Origin: Clostridia bacterium
Lineage (GTDB): Bacteria; Bacillota; Clostridia; TANB77; CAG-508
Length of the DNA: 43,946 nt
Direction of reading: 5' to 3'
Assembly: GCA_017626365.1 (NCBI GenBank)
Contig: JAGAIV010000004.1
Span: 1-43,946, forward strand
This document shows positions 8,732-16,672 of this stretch, in pieces. The stretch's first letter is position 1. Each line of letters starts with the position of its first letter. The notes beneath the pieces were generated by a model, which saw only the letters and a list, made by a program, of their open reading frames with translations, ran no database searches and was not told the origin of the DNA. Position numbers and translations under genes: made by a program.

Positions 8732-9640
8732 ATGAAAGAAGAAAAATTTGATTTTTATAGTAAAACCAGTTTAAAATCATATAACCTAGATGATGCTATG
8801 CGTTATCAATTAAGTATGTTAGATAGCTTAGATGTGTTTACTAGGAGGCATTCTGAAAATGTAGCAAATTTAACTTGTCGTATTTGTGAATATATGAATG
8901 CTTCTAATAAATTTACTGTGTATTGTACGACATGTGCTTATTTACATGATATTGGAAAGTTGTTTATTCCTTCTAAAATTTTACAAAAGGATTCTGCTTT
9001 AACAGATGAAGAATTTAAAATCATGAAAACACATACTACTATTGGATATAATATGTGCATGAAAGATTTAAAATTAAGACCATATGCTGCAGGAGCTCTT
9101 TATCATCATGAAGCGTTAGACGGTTCTGGGTATCCAAATGGAATTACTAAAAAAGATATCCCTATTGAAGGACAAATTATTCGTGTAGCAGATGAATATG
9201 ACGCTATCGTTAGTAAACGTCAATATAAATCACACATTGATATTTCTGAAACGCTTGCTATACTATTTGAAGATGCTACTCCTAAAAAAGGTAACAAAGA
9301 TGGAAAAATTAACTCTAAAATTTTAAAAGCATTAATTAAAGTCGTAATTGATGATGTTGAGTATGAAAAATATTGTGTTCAAGAATATTTAGAGTATTTA
9401 GAAGAAAATATTTCAAGATTAAATGAAATCGATAAATATGTTAGAAAAATGAATGAATCTAAAAAAGAAAAAGATAAAGCTTATTACGAAAATGGTATAA
9501 AGATATTATTAGCTGATGGAGAAACAATTTCAAATTATTATGATGTATTAGAAGAATACAACCAAGCAAAACAAGTTCGTAGCGATATGTTAAAGAAATT
9601 AGATTCTGAAATAAAGAAGATTAAGAAAATGAAAATATAA
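8732..9640 (+). CDS. HD-GYP domain phosphodiesterase
   Basis: The 302-residue protein has an HD-GYP domain at about 30-205. Seen are H40 in TRRHSENVA, H72-D73 in HDIGKLFIP, HHE (125-127), GSGYP (131-135) and VADEYDAI (152-159). These are the metal-binding and signature residues of enzymes that hydrolyse cyclic-di-GMP or related dinucleotides. There is no receiver or sensor domain at the N-terminus. The last 90 residues are charged, probably coiled-coil, with no known domain. AGGAG precedes the ATG. It is divergent from smc. Substrate specificity is not settled by sequence. Confidence 0.9.
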   Translation: MKEEKFDFYSKTSLKSYNLDDAMRYQLSMLDSLDVFTRRHSENVANLTCRICEYMNASNKFTVYCTTCAYLHDIGKLFIPSKILQKDSALTDEEFKIMKTHTTIGYNMCMKDLKLRPYAAGALYHHEALDGSGYPNGITKKDIPIEGQIIRVADEYDAIVSKRQYKSHIDISETLAILFEDATPKKGNKDGKINSKILKALIKVVIDDVEYEKYCVQEYLEYLEENISRLNEIDKYVRKMNESKKEKDKAYYENGIKILLADGETISNYYDVLEEYNQAKQVRSDMLKKLDSEIKKIKKMKI

Positions 9641-9647
9641 ATATTTA

Positions 9648-9676
9648 TTGACTTTTTAGAAAAATGCCTGTATAAT
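9648..9676 (+). promoter_or_regulatory. Consensus promoter of the antisense-like small RNA
   Basis: TTGACT (9648-9653), 17-bp spacer, TATAAT (9671-9676). It is among the best sigma-A promoters in the window, yet has no protein gene behind it on this strand. Confidence 0.85.
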
Positions 9677-9682
9677 AAAAAT

Positions 9683-9763
9683 AGAAAATGAGAACCACAA
9701 AGTGGTTGCCATGGCTGATTTTAATAAACCATTCCCTAGCAAAGCAGAATGGTTTATTTTTTT
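9683..9763 (+). ncRNA. Candidate small antitoxin RNA, about 80 nt
   Basis: Transcription from the promoter at 9648-9676 would start near 9683 and stop at the hairpin at 9723-9758, which is followed by seven T residues. The RNA holds a short 5' hairpin, AACCAC-AAA-GTGGTT (about 9693-9707). It has no ribosome site with a convincing ORF. Its 3' part is complementary to the 3' untranslated end of the peptide gene on the other strand, the usual layout of type I antitoxins that overlap tail-to-tail with the toxin mRNA. Function is inferred. Confidence 0.65.
9723..9758. terminator. Shared bidirectional terminator
   Basis: 12-bp perfect stem AATAAACCATTC (9723-9734) / GAATGGTTTATT (9747-9758). There is a strong T-run on the plus strand and a weak one on the minus strand. 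It lies four bases beyond the stop codon of the small peptide. Confidence 0.8.
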
Positions 9764-9872
9764 ATTTGCACAAAACTATTACCAATGCAATAATTAAGGC
9801 AATTGCTATGAGGGTAACTGTTACTAAACCAAAGTATAGTAACCATACTAATTGTATTAAAACTATTTCCAT
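9762..9872 (-). CDS. 36-residue hydrophobic peptide, candidate type I toxin
   Basis: The ATG at 9872 has GAGGTGG 6 nt upstream. The peptide is one long membrane helix: MEIVLIQLVWLLYFG followed by VTVTLIAIALIIALVIV and ending LCK. Only residues E2 and the terminal K are charged. Size, single helix, strong ribosome site, a terminator immediately after the stop and a convergent small RNA match type I toxin genes such as Fst/TxpA-like peptides, but the sequence is not one I recognise. The promoter on its own side is only moderate (TTGCTT with an 18-bp spacer, about 9956-9985). It could instead be a harmless small membrane protein. Confidence 0.6.
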   Translation of the reverse strand: MEIVLIQLVWLLYFGLVTVTLIAIALIIALVIVLCK

Positions 9873-10001
9873 AGCACCACCTCACTTTCCTACAGATGAA
9901 TCTGTATAATATGTAAGATGGCAACACACTCTGCTTATTCTCATTTTCTTATTTGATAGTTTATAATATTTTTACAAAAAAGCAAGTTTTTACGTCAAAA
10001 T

Positions 10002-11129
10002 TTATAAAATTTTTGTTTTGTTTTTGTAGTCTATATAATCTTCTATTATCATTTTTAATACAGCAAATACTGGTACTGCTAAGAACATTCCTAACATTCC
10101 AAAATATGCCCCTCCTATTGTTACAGCAAATATTACAAGAAGTGGACTGATCTTTAATGAGTTTCCTACAATTTTTGGATTGATGATGTTTGCGTCAATT
10201 TGTTGTAATATGATTACAATGATTGCCATCCAAATTGCTTTTCCAATTCCACCTGTAAAAATAGTAATGATAATTGATATTCCAACTCCTACAATTGCTC
10301 CAAAATATGGTATTAAGTTTGAAAGTCCAATAAAAAATCCTAAAAGTACTGCATATTTTACACCTAATAGGCTCATTGCAATTGATGTTAATATTCCTAC
10401 TACAATAGCATCTAGAATTTGACTAGATAAAAATTTAAAAAATATTGTATTTGTGTTATTAAAATATTTTCCAATTGCTTGATATGTCTTTTCTTTAAAT
10501 ATTGCACCTGCTAGTTTTCTTAAAAATCCTAATATTTGTGTTCTTTCTAATAAAATGTATACTGATACAATTAATGATACAAAAAAATCAAATATTCCTC
10601 CTGCAAATCCAATGATGCCTTTCGCATATTCTAAAATTGTATTCATATTAATATATTCTGAAATATTTATCTGTTTTAAAGCGTCTCCAATTGCTTGCAC
10701 ATCAATTTGTCTTAATATGGAATCTTCTGGTATGTTATTTAGACTATTAATCGTATTCTGATAATATGTACCAATATTGGTTGCTAAATCTGTTATACTT
10801 TGTGCTAGATTTGGTATGATAAATTGTATGGCAAGTATTATAAGAAGTAACACTATTAAATATACAGTAAATACACTAATTGGTCTTGCTTTTTTCCTAA
10901 TGAATTTTAGTTTCGATTTTTGATAGAATTTTTCTATGTTTTTGCAAGGTATATAAAATAGATATGCTAATAGAATACCAATTAAAAATGGCATTATTAC
11001 ATCGAATATTCCCTTTATCCAATTTGTAATATCACTAAAATTATCTAATGTTTTATATACTACAATAACTGCTACAGCAAAAATAAACCAATATAGCCAT
11101 TTTCCCCATATGTTTGTTTTCTTTTCCAT
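10002..11129 (-). CDS. AI-2E family transporter (PerM-like permease)
   Basis: The 375-residue integral membrane protein has about seven or eight helices. The family blocks NLIPYFGAIVGVG and QQIDANIINPKIVG lie in its C-terminal half, followed by SLKISPLLVIFAVTIGG and GMFLAVPVFAVLK. Members include TqsA (autoinducer-2 export) and YtvI-type sporulation proteins; specificity is not predictable here. AAAGGAG precedes the ATG, which lies 12 nt after the exonuclease III stop, so the two genes are probably co-transcribed. Confidence 0.9.
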   Translation of the reverse strand: MEKKTNIWGKWLYWFIFAVAVIVVYKTLDNFSDITNWIKGIFDVIMPFLIGILLAYLFYIPCKNIEKFYQKSKLKFIRKKARPISVFTVYLIVLLLIILAIQFIIPNLAQSITDLATNIGTYYQNTINSLNNIPEDSILRQIDVQAIGDALKQINISEYINMNTILEYAKGIIGFAGGIFDFFVSLIVSVYILLERTQILGFLRKLAGAIFKEKTYQAIGKYFNNTNTIFFKFLSSQILDAIVVGILTSIAMSLLGVKYAVLLGFFIGLSNLIPYFGAIVGVGISIIITIFTGGIGKAIWMAIIVIILQQIDANIINPKIVGNSLKISPLLVIFAVTIGGAYFGMLGMFLAVPVFAVLKMIIEDYIDYKNKTKIL

Positions 11130-11141
11130 GTTTGTTCTCCT

Positions 11142-11897
11142 TTATATTTCTATCTCTAATCCAATTGGACAATGATCACTTCCATATATATCTTTATAAA
11201 TATAAGCATCCTTTATGTTGTCTTTTGCATCATCCGATACGATAAAATAATCAATTCTCCAGCCAATGTCTTTTGCTCTTGCTTGTCCCATATACGACCA
11301 CCAAGTATAGGCAATACGTTCTGGATAGATATATCGAAATGAATCTGTAAAATGTGCATTTAATAATTCTGTCATTTTTCCACGTTCTTCATCGGTAAAT
11401 CCTGCATTTCTTCTGTTTGTTTTTGGGTTTTTTAAATCAATTTCTTCATGTGCTACATTTAAATCTCCACACATAATCACTGGTTTTTCTTTGTTTAACC
11501 TTGTTAAATAACTGCGAATTTCATCTTCCCATATCATTCTATAGTCTAATCTTTCTAGCTCTCTTTTGGAATTTGGAGTATAGATATTTACTAAATAGAA
11601 TTTATCAAATTCTAAGGTAATAACTCTTCCTTCTTGGTCGTGTTCTTCAATTCCAATACCATAGGTTACATTTTTGGGCTTTATTTTAGTAAATATCGCT
11701 GTTCCAGAATATCCTTTTTTTACAGCACTATTCCAATATTGTGTATATCCTTTTAATTCAAAGTTTTCAATCTGTCCTTCTTGCATTTTTGTTTCTTGAA
11801 TACAAAAAATATCAGCATCTTCCTCATGAAAAAAATCTTCAAATCCTTTTTTTAATACTGCTCTTAAACCATTTACATTCCATGAAATTAGTTTCAT
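11142..11897 (-). CDS. xth: Exodeoxyribonuclease III (AP endonuclease)
   Basis: This 251-residue protein is of normal length for the Xth/ExoA family. Catalytic positions are visible: N7 in SWNVNG, E35 in QETK, Y106, D145 and N147 in CGDLNVA, and D241-H242 in GSDHCPI. It cuts DNA at abasic sites and removes 3' blocking groups in base-excision repair, using Mg2+. The frame is open to 11912, but GGAGGAAG stands just before the ATG at 11897, where family homology begins. It is followed by the AI-2E permease gene. Confidence 0.95.
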   Translation of the reverse strand: MKLISWNVNGLRAVLKKGFEDFFHEEDADIFCIQETKMQEGQIENFELKGYTQYWNSAVKKGYSGTAIFTKIKPKNVTYGIGIEEHDQEGRVITLEFDKFYLVNIYTPNSKRELERLDYRMIWEDEIRSYLTRLNKEKPVIMCGDLNVAHEEIDLKNPKTNRRNAGFTDEERGKMTELLNAHFTDSFRYIYPERIAYTWWSYMGQARAKDIGWRIDYFIVSDDAKDNIKDAYIYKDIYGSDHCPIGLEIEI

Positions 11898-11940
11898 ATC
11901 TTCTTCCTCCATTCAATGTTTGAATTATATCATGATTTAC

Positions 11941-11969
11941 AAAAAAAGCAAATAGATTACTCTATTTGC
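11941..11969 (-). terminator. Terminator of the G5/3D protein gene
   Basis: Stem GCAAATAGA / TCTATTTGC with a 4-nt loop, followed by seven T residues on the minus strand. Confidence 0.85.
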
Positions 11970-11977
11970 CTTTTATT

Positions 11978-12979
11978 TTACATATAATATACATAGCATT
12001 CTAAGTTTCTTCTACCAAATTGTAATGCTTGTGAATGTGTTCCCATATATACATCTAATCTATTATTAGAAATTGCTCCACCTCTATCTTGTACAATAAA
12101 CCATCCACCATTTGGTTTGTTTTTAAAATATGGTATATAGATGATAGTTCCTATAGGATAAGCTTTTCCTGCAGCTAATGTACACCACGATGATGCTTTT
12201 GCTCCAGATGATGTAATTCCATTTGTTTTTCCACAACATTTCATACATGCACAATATGCAGATGTATTAAAATTTTTAACAGTTGGTGTAATTCCTGCTA
12301 CTTTTTGTGCTAAACTACTTGTAGCCGTACTAGCAGGGTTTACTGAGGCTGTTCTTTCAGAACTTGATCTTGATGTAACTGCTTTTTTGTTTACTTGAAC
12401 TACTTGGTTAACAGGCTCTGTTATAATAGTTTCTGATAAAACAGTTCTTTCTATTTCGATATCATTTTTAAATTTAGCACGATACGTAATTTCTTTTAGT
12501 CCATTTTTTCCTTTTGTTAAAATCTTGTTGGTTCCATCTGTTCCATTTGAAGAATCTTTAGTGATTGTCTCAAATGGTATTTCTACTTGCTCTGTTATTA
12601 TTTTTTCAATAACTGGAACATAATCTCCTAATAATTGTTCCATCGAAACTTCACTATTAGCTTCTGCAAGTTTAATTACATCTTGCCCTTCTTCTAATGA
12701 CTTGGTAATTGTGATTGTTCTATTTTCAGAAATTTGCGAATCCATATTTGGCATAACATTTTCTTCTGGTAAAACCACAATATGATTCTCTTCTAATATA
12801 TCGGATACTTTCGTTTTAGTTGTTAACACATTCATTTCATAATTGTTTGATAAAACAATTTTTACATTATTTAATTTAATATTGGTCGCCATAACGCCCA
12901 CGCCACATAAGAATATAAGTAATATCGTAATAGCAGCAATTTTTCTTACGGACAGCGATGCTTTCTCGTTTTTTATCAT
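11978..12979 (-). CDS. G5 and 3D domain cell-wall protein (YabE-like)
   Basis: The 333-residue exported protein has a signal anchor at 12-32 and a DUF348 ubiquitin-like segment at about 40-85. A G5 domain spans about 120-198, then a Ser/Thr-rich linker, and the 3D domain runs from about 236 to 331. The 3D domain shows GWFIVQDRGGAI and NRLDVYMG with the three conserved aspartates (D298, D309 and a neighbour). These are the active residues of double-psi barrel lytic transglycosylases such as Rpf/YabE/YuiC. Four cysteines at 243-249 (CACMKCC) and C266 are an unusual cluster. It likely remodels peptidoglycan. It has its own consensus promoter. Confidence 0.9.
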   Translation of the reverse strand: MIKNEKASLSVRKIAAITILLIFLCGVGVMATNIKLNNVKIVLSNNYEMNVLTTKTKVSDILEENHIVVLPEENVMPNMDSQISENRTITITKSLEEGQDVIKLAEANSEVSMEQLLGDYVPVIEKIITEQVEIPFETITKDSSNGTDGTNKILTKGKNGLKEITYRAKFKNDIEIERTVLSETIITEPVNQVVQVNKKAVTSRSSSERTASVNPASTATSSLAQKVAGITPTVKNFNTSAYCACMKCCGKTNGITSSGAKASSWCTLAAGKAYPIGTIIYIPYFKNKPNGGWFIVQDRGGAISNNRLDVYMGTHSQALQFGRRNLECYVYYM

Positions 12980-13012
12980 TTGAATATATTCCCTCCTTCA
13001 AGTGATACACAT

Positions 13013-13041
13013 ATTATATCGAATTGTAATATATTTGTCAA
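13013..13041 (-). promoter_or_regulatory. Consensus promoter of the G5/3D protein gene
   Basis: On the minus strand TTGACA (13036-13041), 17-bp spacer, TATAAT (13013-13018). Confidence 0.85.
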
Positions 13042-13255
13042 ATTTTTATGCTGTATCTTAAAACCGGCTCTATATCTATATTATATGCTGCTTGTACATA
13101 ATATATGACTACTTTTTCCCAGAAAATGAAGGATTTGTTTTTTTACTTCCATAGGTCTTAAAATTTTGACACTTTGATTTTATTTTAACATTTTCCAGCC
13201 CCCATACTCTTTGATACACTTTGACATACTTATTGTTTTATACTTTACTAATATA
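13042..13255. other. Non-coding interval
   Basis: I see no ORF, RNA or strong hairpin. It contains repeated short TTTGACA/CTTTGA words (13168-13230) of unknown meaning, and no clear terminator for the pilin-like gene that ends here. Confidence 0.4.
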
Positions 13256-14512
13256 TCATAATACTAAATATGCAAAGCAAGTTATATTTTGACTTGTTGC
13301 AGCCCAACTACTATATCCACTACTATTTTTATGTATTTGAACAGTTTGTGAAGTACCTGATAATGTCAATATTCCTGTAGTATTATTATAATTTTTTTGA
13401 ATAGAAAACCCTCTAGCTGCTGCTCTATCTTCTACATTTCCTGCTCCAGTAGTATATCTACTAGTTAAAGTATCAGGAGCAGATAAACCTCCAACAATAA
13501 AATTTTCACTAGTAAAATTTTCGAATCCTGTATAAGAACTTACATCGAAAGATGTTCCTGTACCCAAATAAACTATCTGATTAGCTGTTTTTCCTACATC
13601 ATATCCAGCATTATATCCAGCATTATATCCATTTGTATAGTTGGCATCATATTGTGCTTTTGTATAATATCCTACTCTTCCATCTGTCACTCCCTTGCTA
13701 TAAGCGCCTGCACTATTTAATGTTCCCCCGCTATAATATCCTGCTGGTACTGTATATGTGGTAGAACTTGTTGGATTCCAATTTAATGCGCCTCGATTTG
13801 CCATTGTTCCTGTTATTTTATTTCCATTTACCCATGCTGTTTTTTCACTTAATATATCTTCTGCAGTAGCCGTTCCTTCTGTCTTTTTAAACTCTTGGTA
13901 CTCTTCATTTAATTTGACTAATGCTTCTTCTAATCTTGTATTCTCTGCTGTTAATTCTTCTTTTTCGCTTGTTAATGTTGCTACTTGTTCTTCTAATAGT
14001 CTCTTTTGTTCCTCTAGTTCTGCAATTCGCTTATTTAAATCGTTTAATACATCTACATTCCCTTCATTTAGCTTTTCTAATTCTTCATACTGTTTTCTTA
14101 AATCCGCCAATTCTCTTTCTAATATTTCTATTTGCTCTACCTTATCTGTATAACTTCCTGAATCTGATAATACTCCATACCATATCTCTTTTAAGCTTAT
14201 TTCAAATTTATCTTCTTTAGTAATAATCGTATCTCCATCTTCTTGCAATTCTCCATATTTTGCAACAATGTCATTTAATTGCGCTTTTTCCAATGCCTCT
14301 CCTCGGATTTTTGCTTCTGTTTCTGCTGTTAATATATCTAGCTTCATAGTATCTTTTATTTCTGCTTTTTTCATTTCTTTGGCTGCTTGCTGTGCTTTTG
14401 TTATGATTCCATCTTGTCCTACTGTTAAATTTATTGTGATTCCTGCTAGTATTAATACTACTATGGTTGTTATCACTAATGCTGTGAGTGTTACTCCTTT
14501 TTCTCTTCTCAT
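13256..14512 (-). CDS. Prepilin-like surface protein 1 (coiled coil)
   Basis: The 418-residue protein from the ATG at 14512 has AGGAG upstream. The frame is open to 14572, but the first part lies in the leader repeat. N-terminus MRREKGVTLTALVITTIVV is a class III-type prepilin signal: basic lead, cleavage after Gly, then a hydrophobic helix ending GQDGIITKAQQA. A charged module shared with paralogue 5 follows (AEIKDTMKLDIL ... YGELQEDGDTI), then a long coiled coil (about 125-215). A TAEDILSEKTAWVNGNKITGT motif and a Gly/Tyr/Asn repeat (GYNAGYNAGY) come next, with a beta-rich C-terminus. Position +5 is Ala, not the usual Glu. It is expected to be cell-surface; no pilus assembly genes are in the window. 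Confidence 0.8.
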   Translation of the reverse strand: MRREKGVTLTALVITTIVVLILAGITINLTVGQDGIITKAQQAAKEMKKAEIKDTMKLDILTAETEAKIRGEALEKAQLNDIVAKYGELQEDGDTIITKEDKFEISLKEIWYGVLSDSGSYTDKVEQIEILERELADLRKQYEELEKLNEGNVDVLNDLNKRIAELEEQKRLLEEQVATLTSEKEELTAENTRLEEALVKLNEEYQEFKKTEGTATAEDILSEKTAWVNGNKITGTMANRGALNWNPTSSTTYTVPAGYYSGGTLNSAGAYSKGVTDGRVGYYTKAQYDANYTNGYNAGYNAGYDVGKTANQIVYLGTGTSFDVSSYTGFENFTSENFIVGGLSAPDTLTSRYTTGAGNVEDRAAARGFSIQKNYNNTTGILTLSGTSQTVQIHKNSSGYSSWAATSQNITCFAYLVL

Positions 14513-14608
14513 TTTTCTTTTGCTCCTATCTATTTTTTGTTTTATTATATCTTTGCAACATTTATAAAACAATAAAATAGATGGTTTTTAAATATTACTT
14601 TTTTACAT
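14513..14608 (-). repeat. Type B leader repeat, copy 1
   Basis: Promoter and ribosome-site module repeated before paralogues 1, 5 and 7, with a decayed copy at 18019-18090. In this copy the upstream ATGGGAGC of copy 7 reads ATAGGAGC, which shows the GGGAG/AGGAG is a ribosome site and the true start is the following ATG. Confidence 0.8.
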
Positions 14609-14609
14609 A

Positions 14610-14642
14610 AAATAGAGTTACATATAACATGTAGCTCTATTT
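14610..14642 (-). terminator. Terminator of prepilin-like gene 2
   Basis: 14-bp stem with one G-U pair: AAATAGAGTTACAT (14610-14623) against 14629-14642. T-runs occur on both sides. Confidence 0.7.
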
Positions 14643-14677
14643 TTTTATCTTAGTAATTAACAGCATTTATTAATTGT

Positions 14678-15364
14678 TTATTCTTCATTTGTAAAAATAA
14701 TTACTGAAAAATATCCGGTTGAAGTAGATTGTACAGTTAAAGTTGATGATATAGAAATTTCTTCTCCTGCGTTTGCTTTTCCATTACCTATATATATTTT
14801 TCCATCGTTTATTACTTGTGTTGCTGTAGTAGTAACAGATAAATCCGTAATGTATGAGGTTTCCACTGCTGGAATACACATAACAATATAGTCACAATTA
14901 GTGGTAGGAACATAAGTAGCAGAGGCAGTTCTAGTTGAATTATAAGTAGAATAAGTCCTTTCTAGTCTTTTATGAGAAAATCCATTTAATGGACTATTTT
15001 CTGTTGTTCCTCCTTGTGAAATCTTTCCTATATTTGCAATAATCGTCTCATCTGTATCTTCTTCTGATGTTTTTACTCCCGCTTCTGTTATAGCCTTTAC
15101 AACTGATTTTCTAAATTCACTTCCATTGTATGGATTTCTTTCTCCTGCCATACCATTTATTATATTTTCTGTTTGATTTGTAAATTCTGCTAATTGTTGT
15201 TGTTCATATTCTTGTGCATTTAAATAATTTTTTCCTGCTTGCTGTGCTTTTGTTATAATTCCATCTTGTCCTAGTGTTAAGCTTATTGTTACTGCTGCTA
15301 AGATTAAAAGTATAATAATTGTAACTACTAATGCCACTAATGTTACACCTTTTTCTTCTCTCAT
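14678..15364 (-). CDS. Prepilin-like surface protein 2
   Basis: The 228-residue protein starts at the ATG at 15364 with AAAGGAG 8 nt upstream; an ATG at 15406 lies inside the promoter. MREEKGVTLVALVVTIIILL is the prepilin-type signal and helix. The shared module ends NYLNAQEYEQQQLAEFTNQT and ENIINGMAGERNPYNGSEFR, up to NIGKISQ (about residue 110). The remaining 115 residues are a Ser/Thr-rich beta-type domain (NCDYIVMCIPAVE). It is unlike most neighbours but reminiscent of paralogue 7. It lacks the KTAYVNG motif. Function unknown; surface display inferred. Confidence 0.78.
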   Translation of the reverse strand: MREEKGVTLVALVVTIIILLILAAVTISLTLGQDGIITKAQQAGKNYLNAQEYEQQQLAEFTNQTENIINGMAGERNPYNGSEFRKSVVKAITEAGVKTSEEDTDETIIANIGKISQGGTTENSPLNGFSHKRLERTYSTYNSTRTASATYVPTTNCDYIVMCIPAVETSYITDLSVTTTATQVINDGKIYIGNGKANAGEEISISSTLTVQSTSTGYFSVIIFTNEE

Positions 15365-15498
15365 TTTTTTCTTCTCCTTTTTCGTTAGTATTTCCTTTTC
15401 TTCCATATGTATACATCTTATATCTACTAATGTTACTTTGTCAAGATTTAAATAAAAGATATGGTTAACTTTCCATATCTTCTTTAAAATTACTTTTA
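15365..15498 (-). repeat. Type A leader repeat, copy 1
   Basis: About 134 bp, nearly identical before paralogues 2, 3, 4 and 6. In transcription order: hairpin AAGATATGG-N8-CCATATCTT with TTTTATTT (terminator of the preceding gene), TTGACA (15439-15444), 18-bp spacer, TAAGAT (15415-15420), and AAAGGAG before the start. Confidence 0.9.
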
Positions 15499-15773
15499 CT
15501 TGGTGATTTTTTCCCCCGTCCCTAAAATCACCTATCTTTTTACTTTAATTCAAAATGCTAAACATATTATTCTAAATAATGCAATTGCACTAACTATAAT
15601 TATATCTATTGTAAACCTATATTTGTTTCGTTTTATTTAAATATATCTTATATTTGTGACTATTTTTTCTATTATTTAAGATATTATGATTTTGAATAAA
15701 AATATGGTATGAACTATTTTACATACCATATTTTTACTTTTTACAAATATTTTTGTATAATATAAATATTATC
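15499..15773. other. Gene-free interval with two hairpins
   Basis: A hairpin, GGTGATTTT (15502-15510) with AAAATCACC (15524-15532), encloses CCCCCGTCCCT, a word typical of small transposon-related palindromes in Clostridia. Near 15700-15733 a 12-bp stem, AAATATGGTATG with its complement, is the terminator of prepilin-like gene 3. Between them is AT-rich DNA with a 28-codon hydrophobic frame lacking a start; I see no gene. Confidence 0.5.
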
Positions 15774-16523
15774 TTAATTATTATATTCTATATAAATATT
15801 AAAATCTACTGGTACATTTATTGTGCTATTATCTCTTGGTCTAACTGAAATAACTTGTACATTGGAAGGTATAATAGAAACATCTAATTCATAAGTTCCT
15901 AGTATTGAGCTTGTCAAATTTAAGCACCCTGTATCATATCTGAACGTATCATATAATTCTATCATTAAAGGTGATTCTAAATTATTTGTAACAATCATTT
16001 TCTTTACATTTTGTGCAGGCAAATAACTTACAGCAGAAGAATAATATTTATTTCCTTTATAATGCAATGTAACTCCATTGTTTTTTGTTCCTGTTACTTT
16101 ACTTCCATTTACATATGCCGTTTTTCCTTCTGTTATATTGTCTGCTGTTGCTGTTGCATCTTTAGTTCTTTCTTGAAATATTTTTCCTATATTTGTAATA
16201 ATTGTTTCGTCTGTATCTTCTTCTGATGTTTCTACTCCTGCTTCTGTTATTGCAGCTGCAATTGATTTCCTGAATTTGCTTCCATCATATGGATTTCTTC
16301 CTCCGGTTGCATTATTTATTATGTTTTCTGTTTGGTTTGTAAATTCTGCTAGTTGTTGTTGCTCATATTCTTGTGCTTCCAAATAATTCTTTCCTGCTTG
16401 TTGCGCTTTTGTTATGATTCCATCTTGTCCTAGTGTTAAGCTTATTGTTACTGCTGCTAAGATTAACAATATAATAATTGTAACTACTAATGCCACTAAT
16501 GTTACACCTTTTTTACTTCTCAT
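15774..16523 (-). CDS. Prepilin-like surface protein 3
   Basis: The 249-residue protein from the ATG at 16523 has AAGGAG upstream. MRSKKGVTLVALVVTIIILL leads into the conserved GQDGIITKAQQAGKNYL ... NPYDGSKFRKSIAAAITEAG module. TKDATATADNITEGKTAYVNGSKVTGT follows (about 140-166), a short motif also found in paralogues 1, 4, 6 and 7. The C-terminal 85 residues are a unique beta-rich domain. Position +5 after the cleavage Gly is Ala. The gene lies between a type A leader and its own hairpin, so it is its own transcription unit. Confidence 0.78.
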   Translation of the reverse strand: MRSKKGVTLVALVVTIIILLILAAVTISLTLGQDGIITKAQQAGKNYLEAQEYEQQQLAEFTNQTENIINNATGGRNPYDGSKFRKSIAAAITEAGVETSEEDTDETIITNIGKIFQERTKDATATADNITEGKTAYVNGSKVTGTKNNGVTLHYKGNKYYSSAVSYLPAQNVKKMIVTNNLESPLMIELYDTFRYDTGCLNLTSSILGTYELDVSIIPSNVQVISVRPRDNSTINVPVDFNIYIEYNN

Positions 16524-16659
16524 TTTCTTCTTCTCCTTTTTCGTTAGTATTTCCTTTTCTTCCATATGTATACATCTTATATCTACTAATGTTACTTTGT
16601 CAAGATTTAAATAAAAGATATGGTTAACTTTCCATATCTTCTTTAAAATTACTTACTAG
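16524..16659 (-). repeat. Type A leader repeat, copy 2
   Basis: Same layout as copy 1: hairpin, TTGACA promoter and AAGGAG site. Here the hairpin follows the stop of the DUF4143 ATPase gene by about 30 bp, so it probably terminates that gene. Confidence 0.88.
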
Positions 16660-16672
16660 TTTTTATATAAAC

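Noticed and set aside
8732..9640. HD-GYP gene as part of a two-component regulator
   Set aside because: No receiver or sensor domain is present in the protein and no kinase gene is adjacent.
13580..13640. CRISPR-like short repeat (ATCCAGCATTAT repeats) in prepilin-like gene 1
   Set aside because: It is the codon repeat for GYNAGYNAGY within the protein; there are no spacers. No CRISPR array was seen anywhere in the window.
15364..15406. Longer start (MEEKEIL...) for prepilin-like proteins 2 and 3
   Set aside because: The upstream ATG lies at the promoter -10/start region, has no ribosome site, and is out of frame or interrupted by a stop in the copies before genes 4 and 6.
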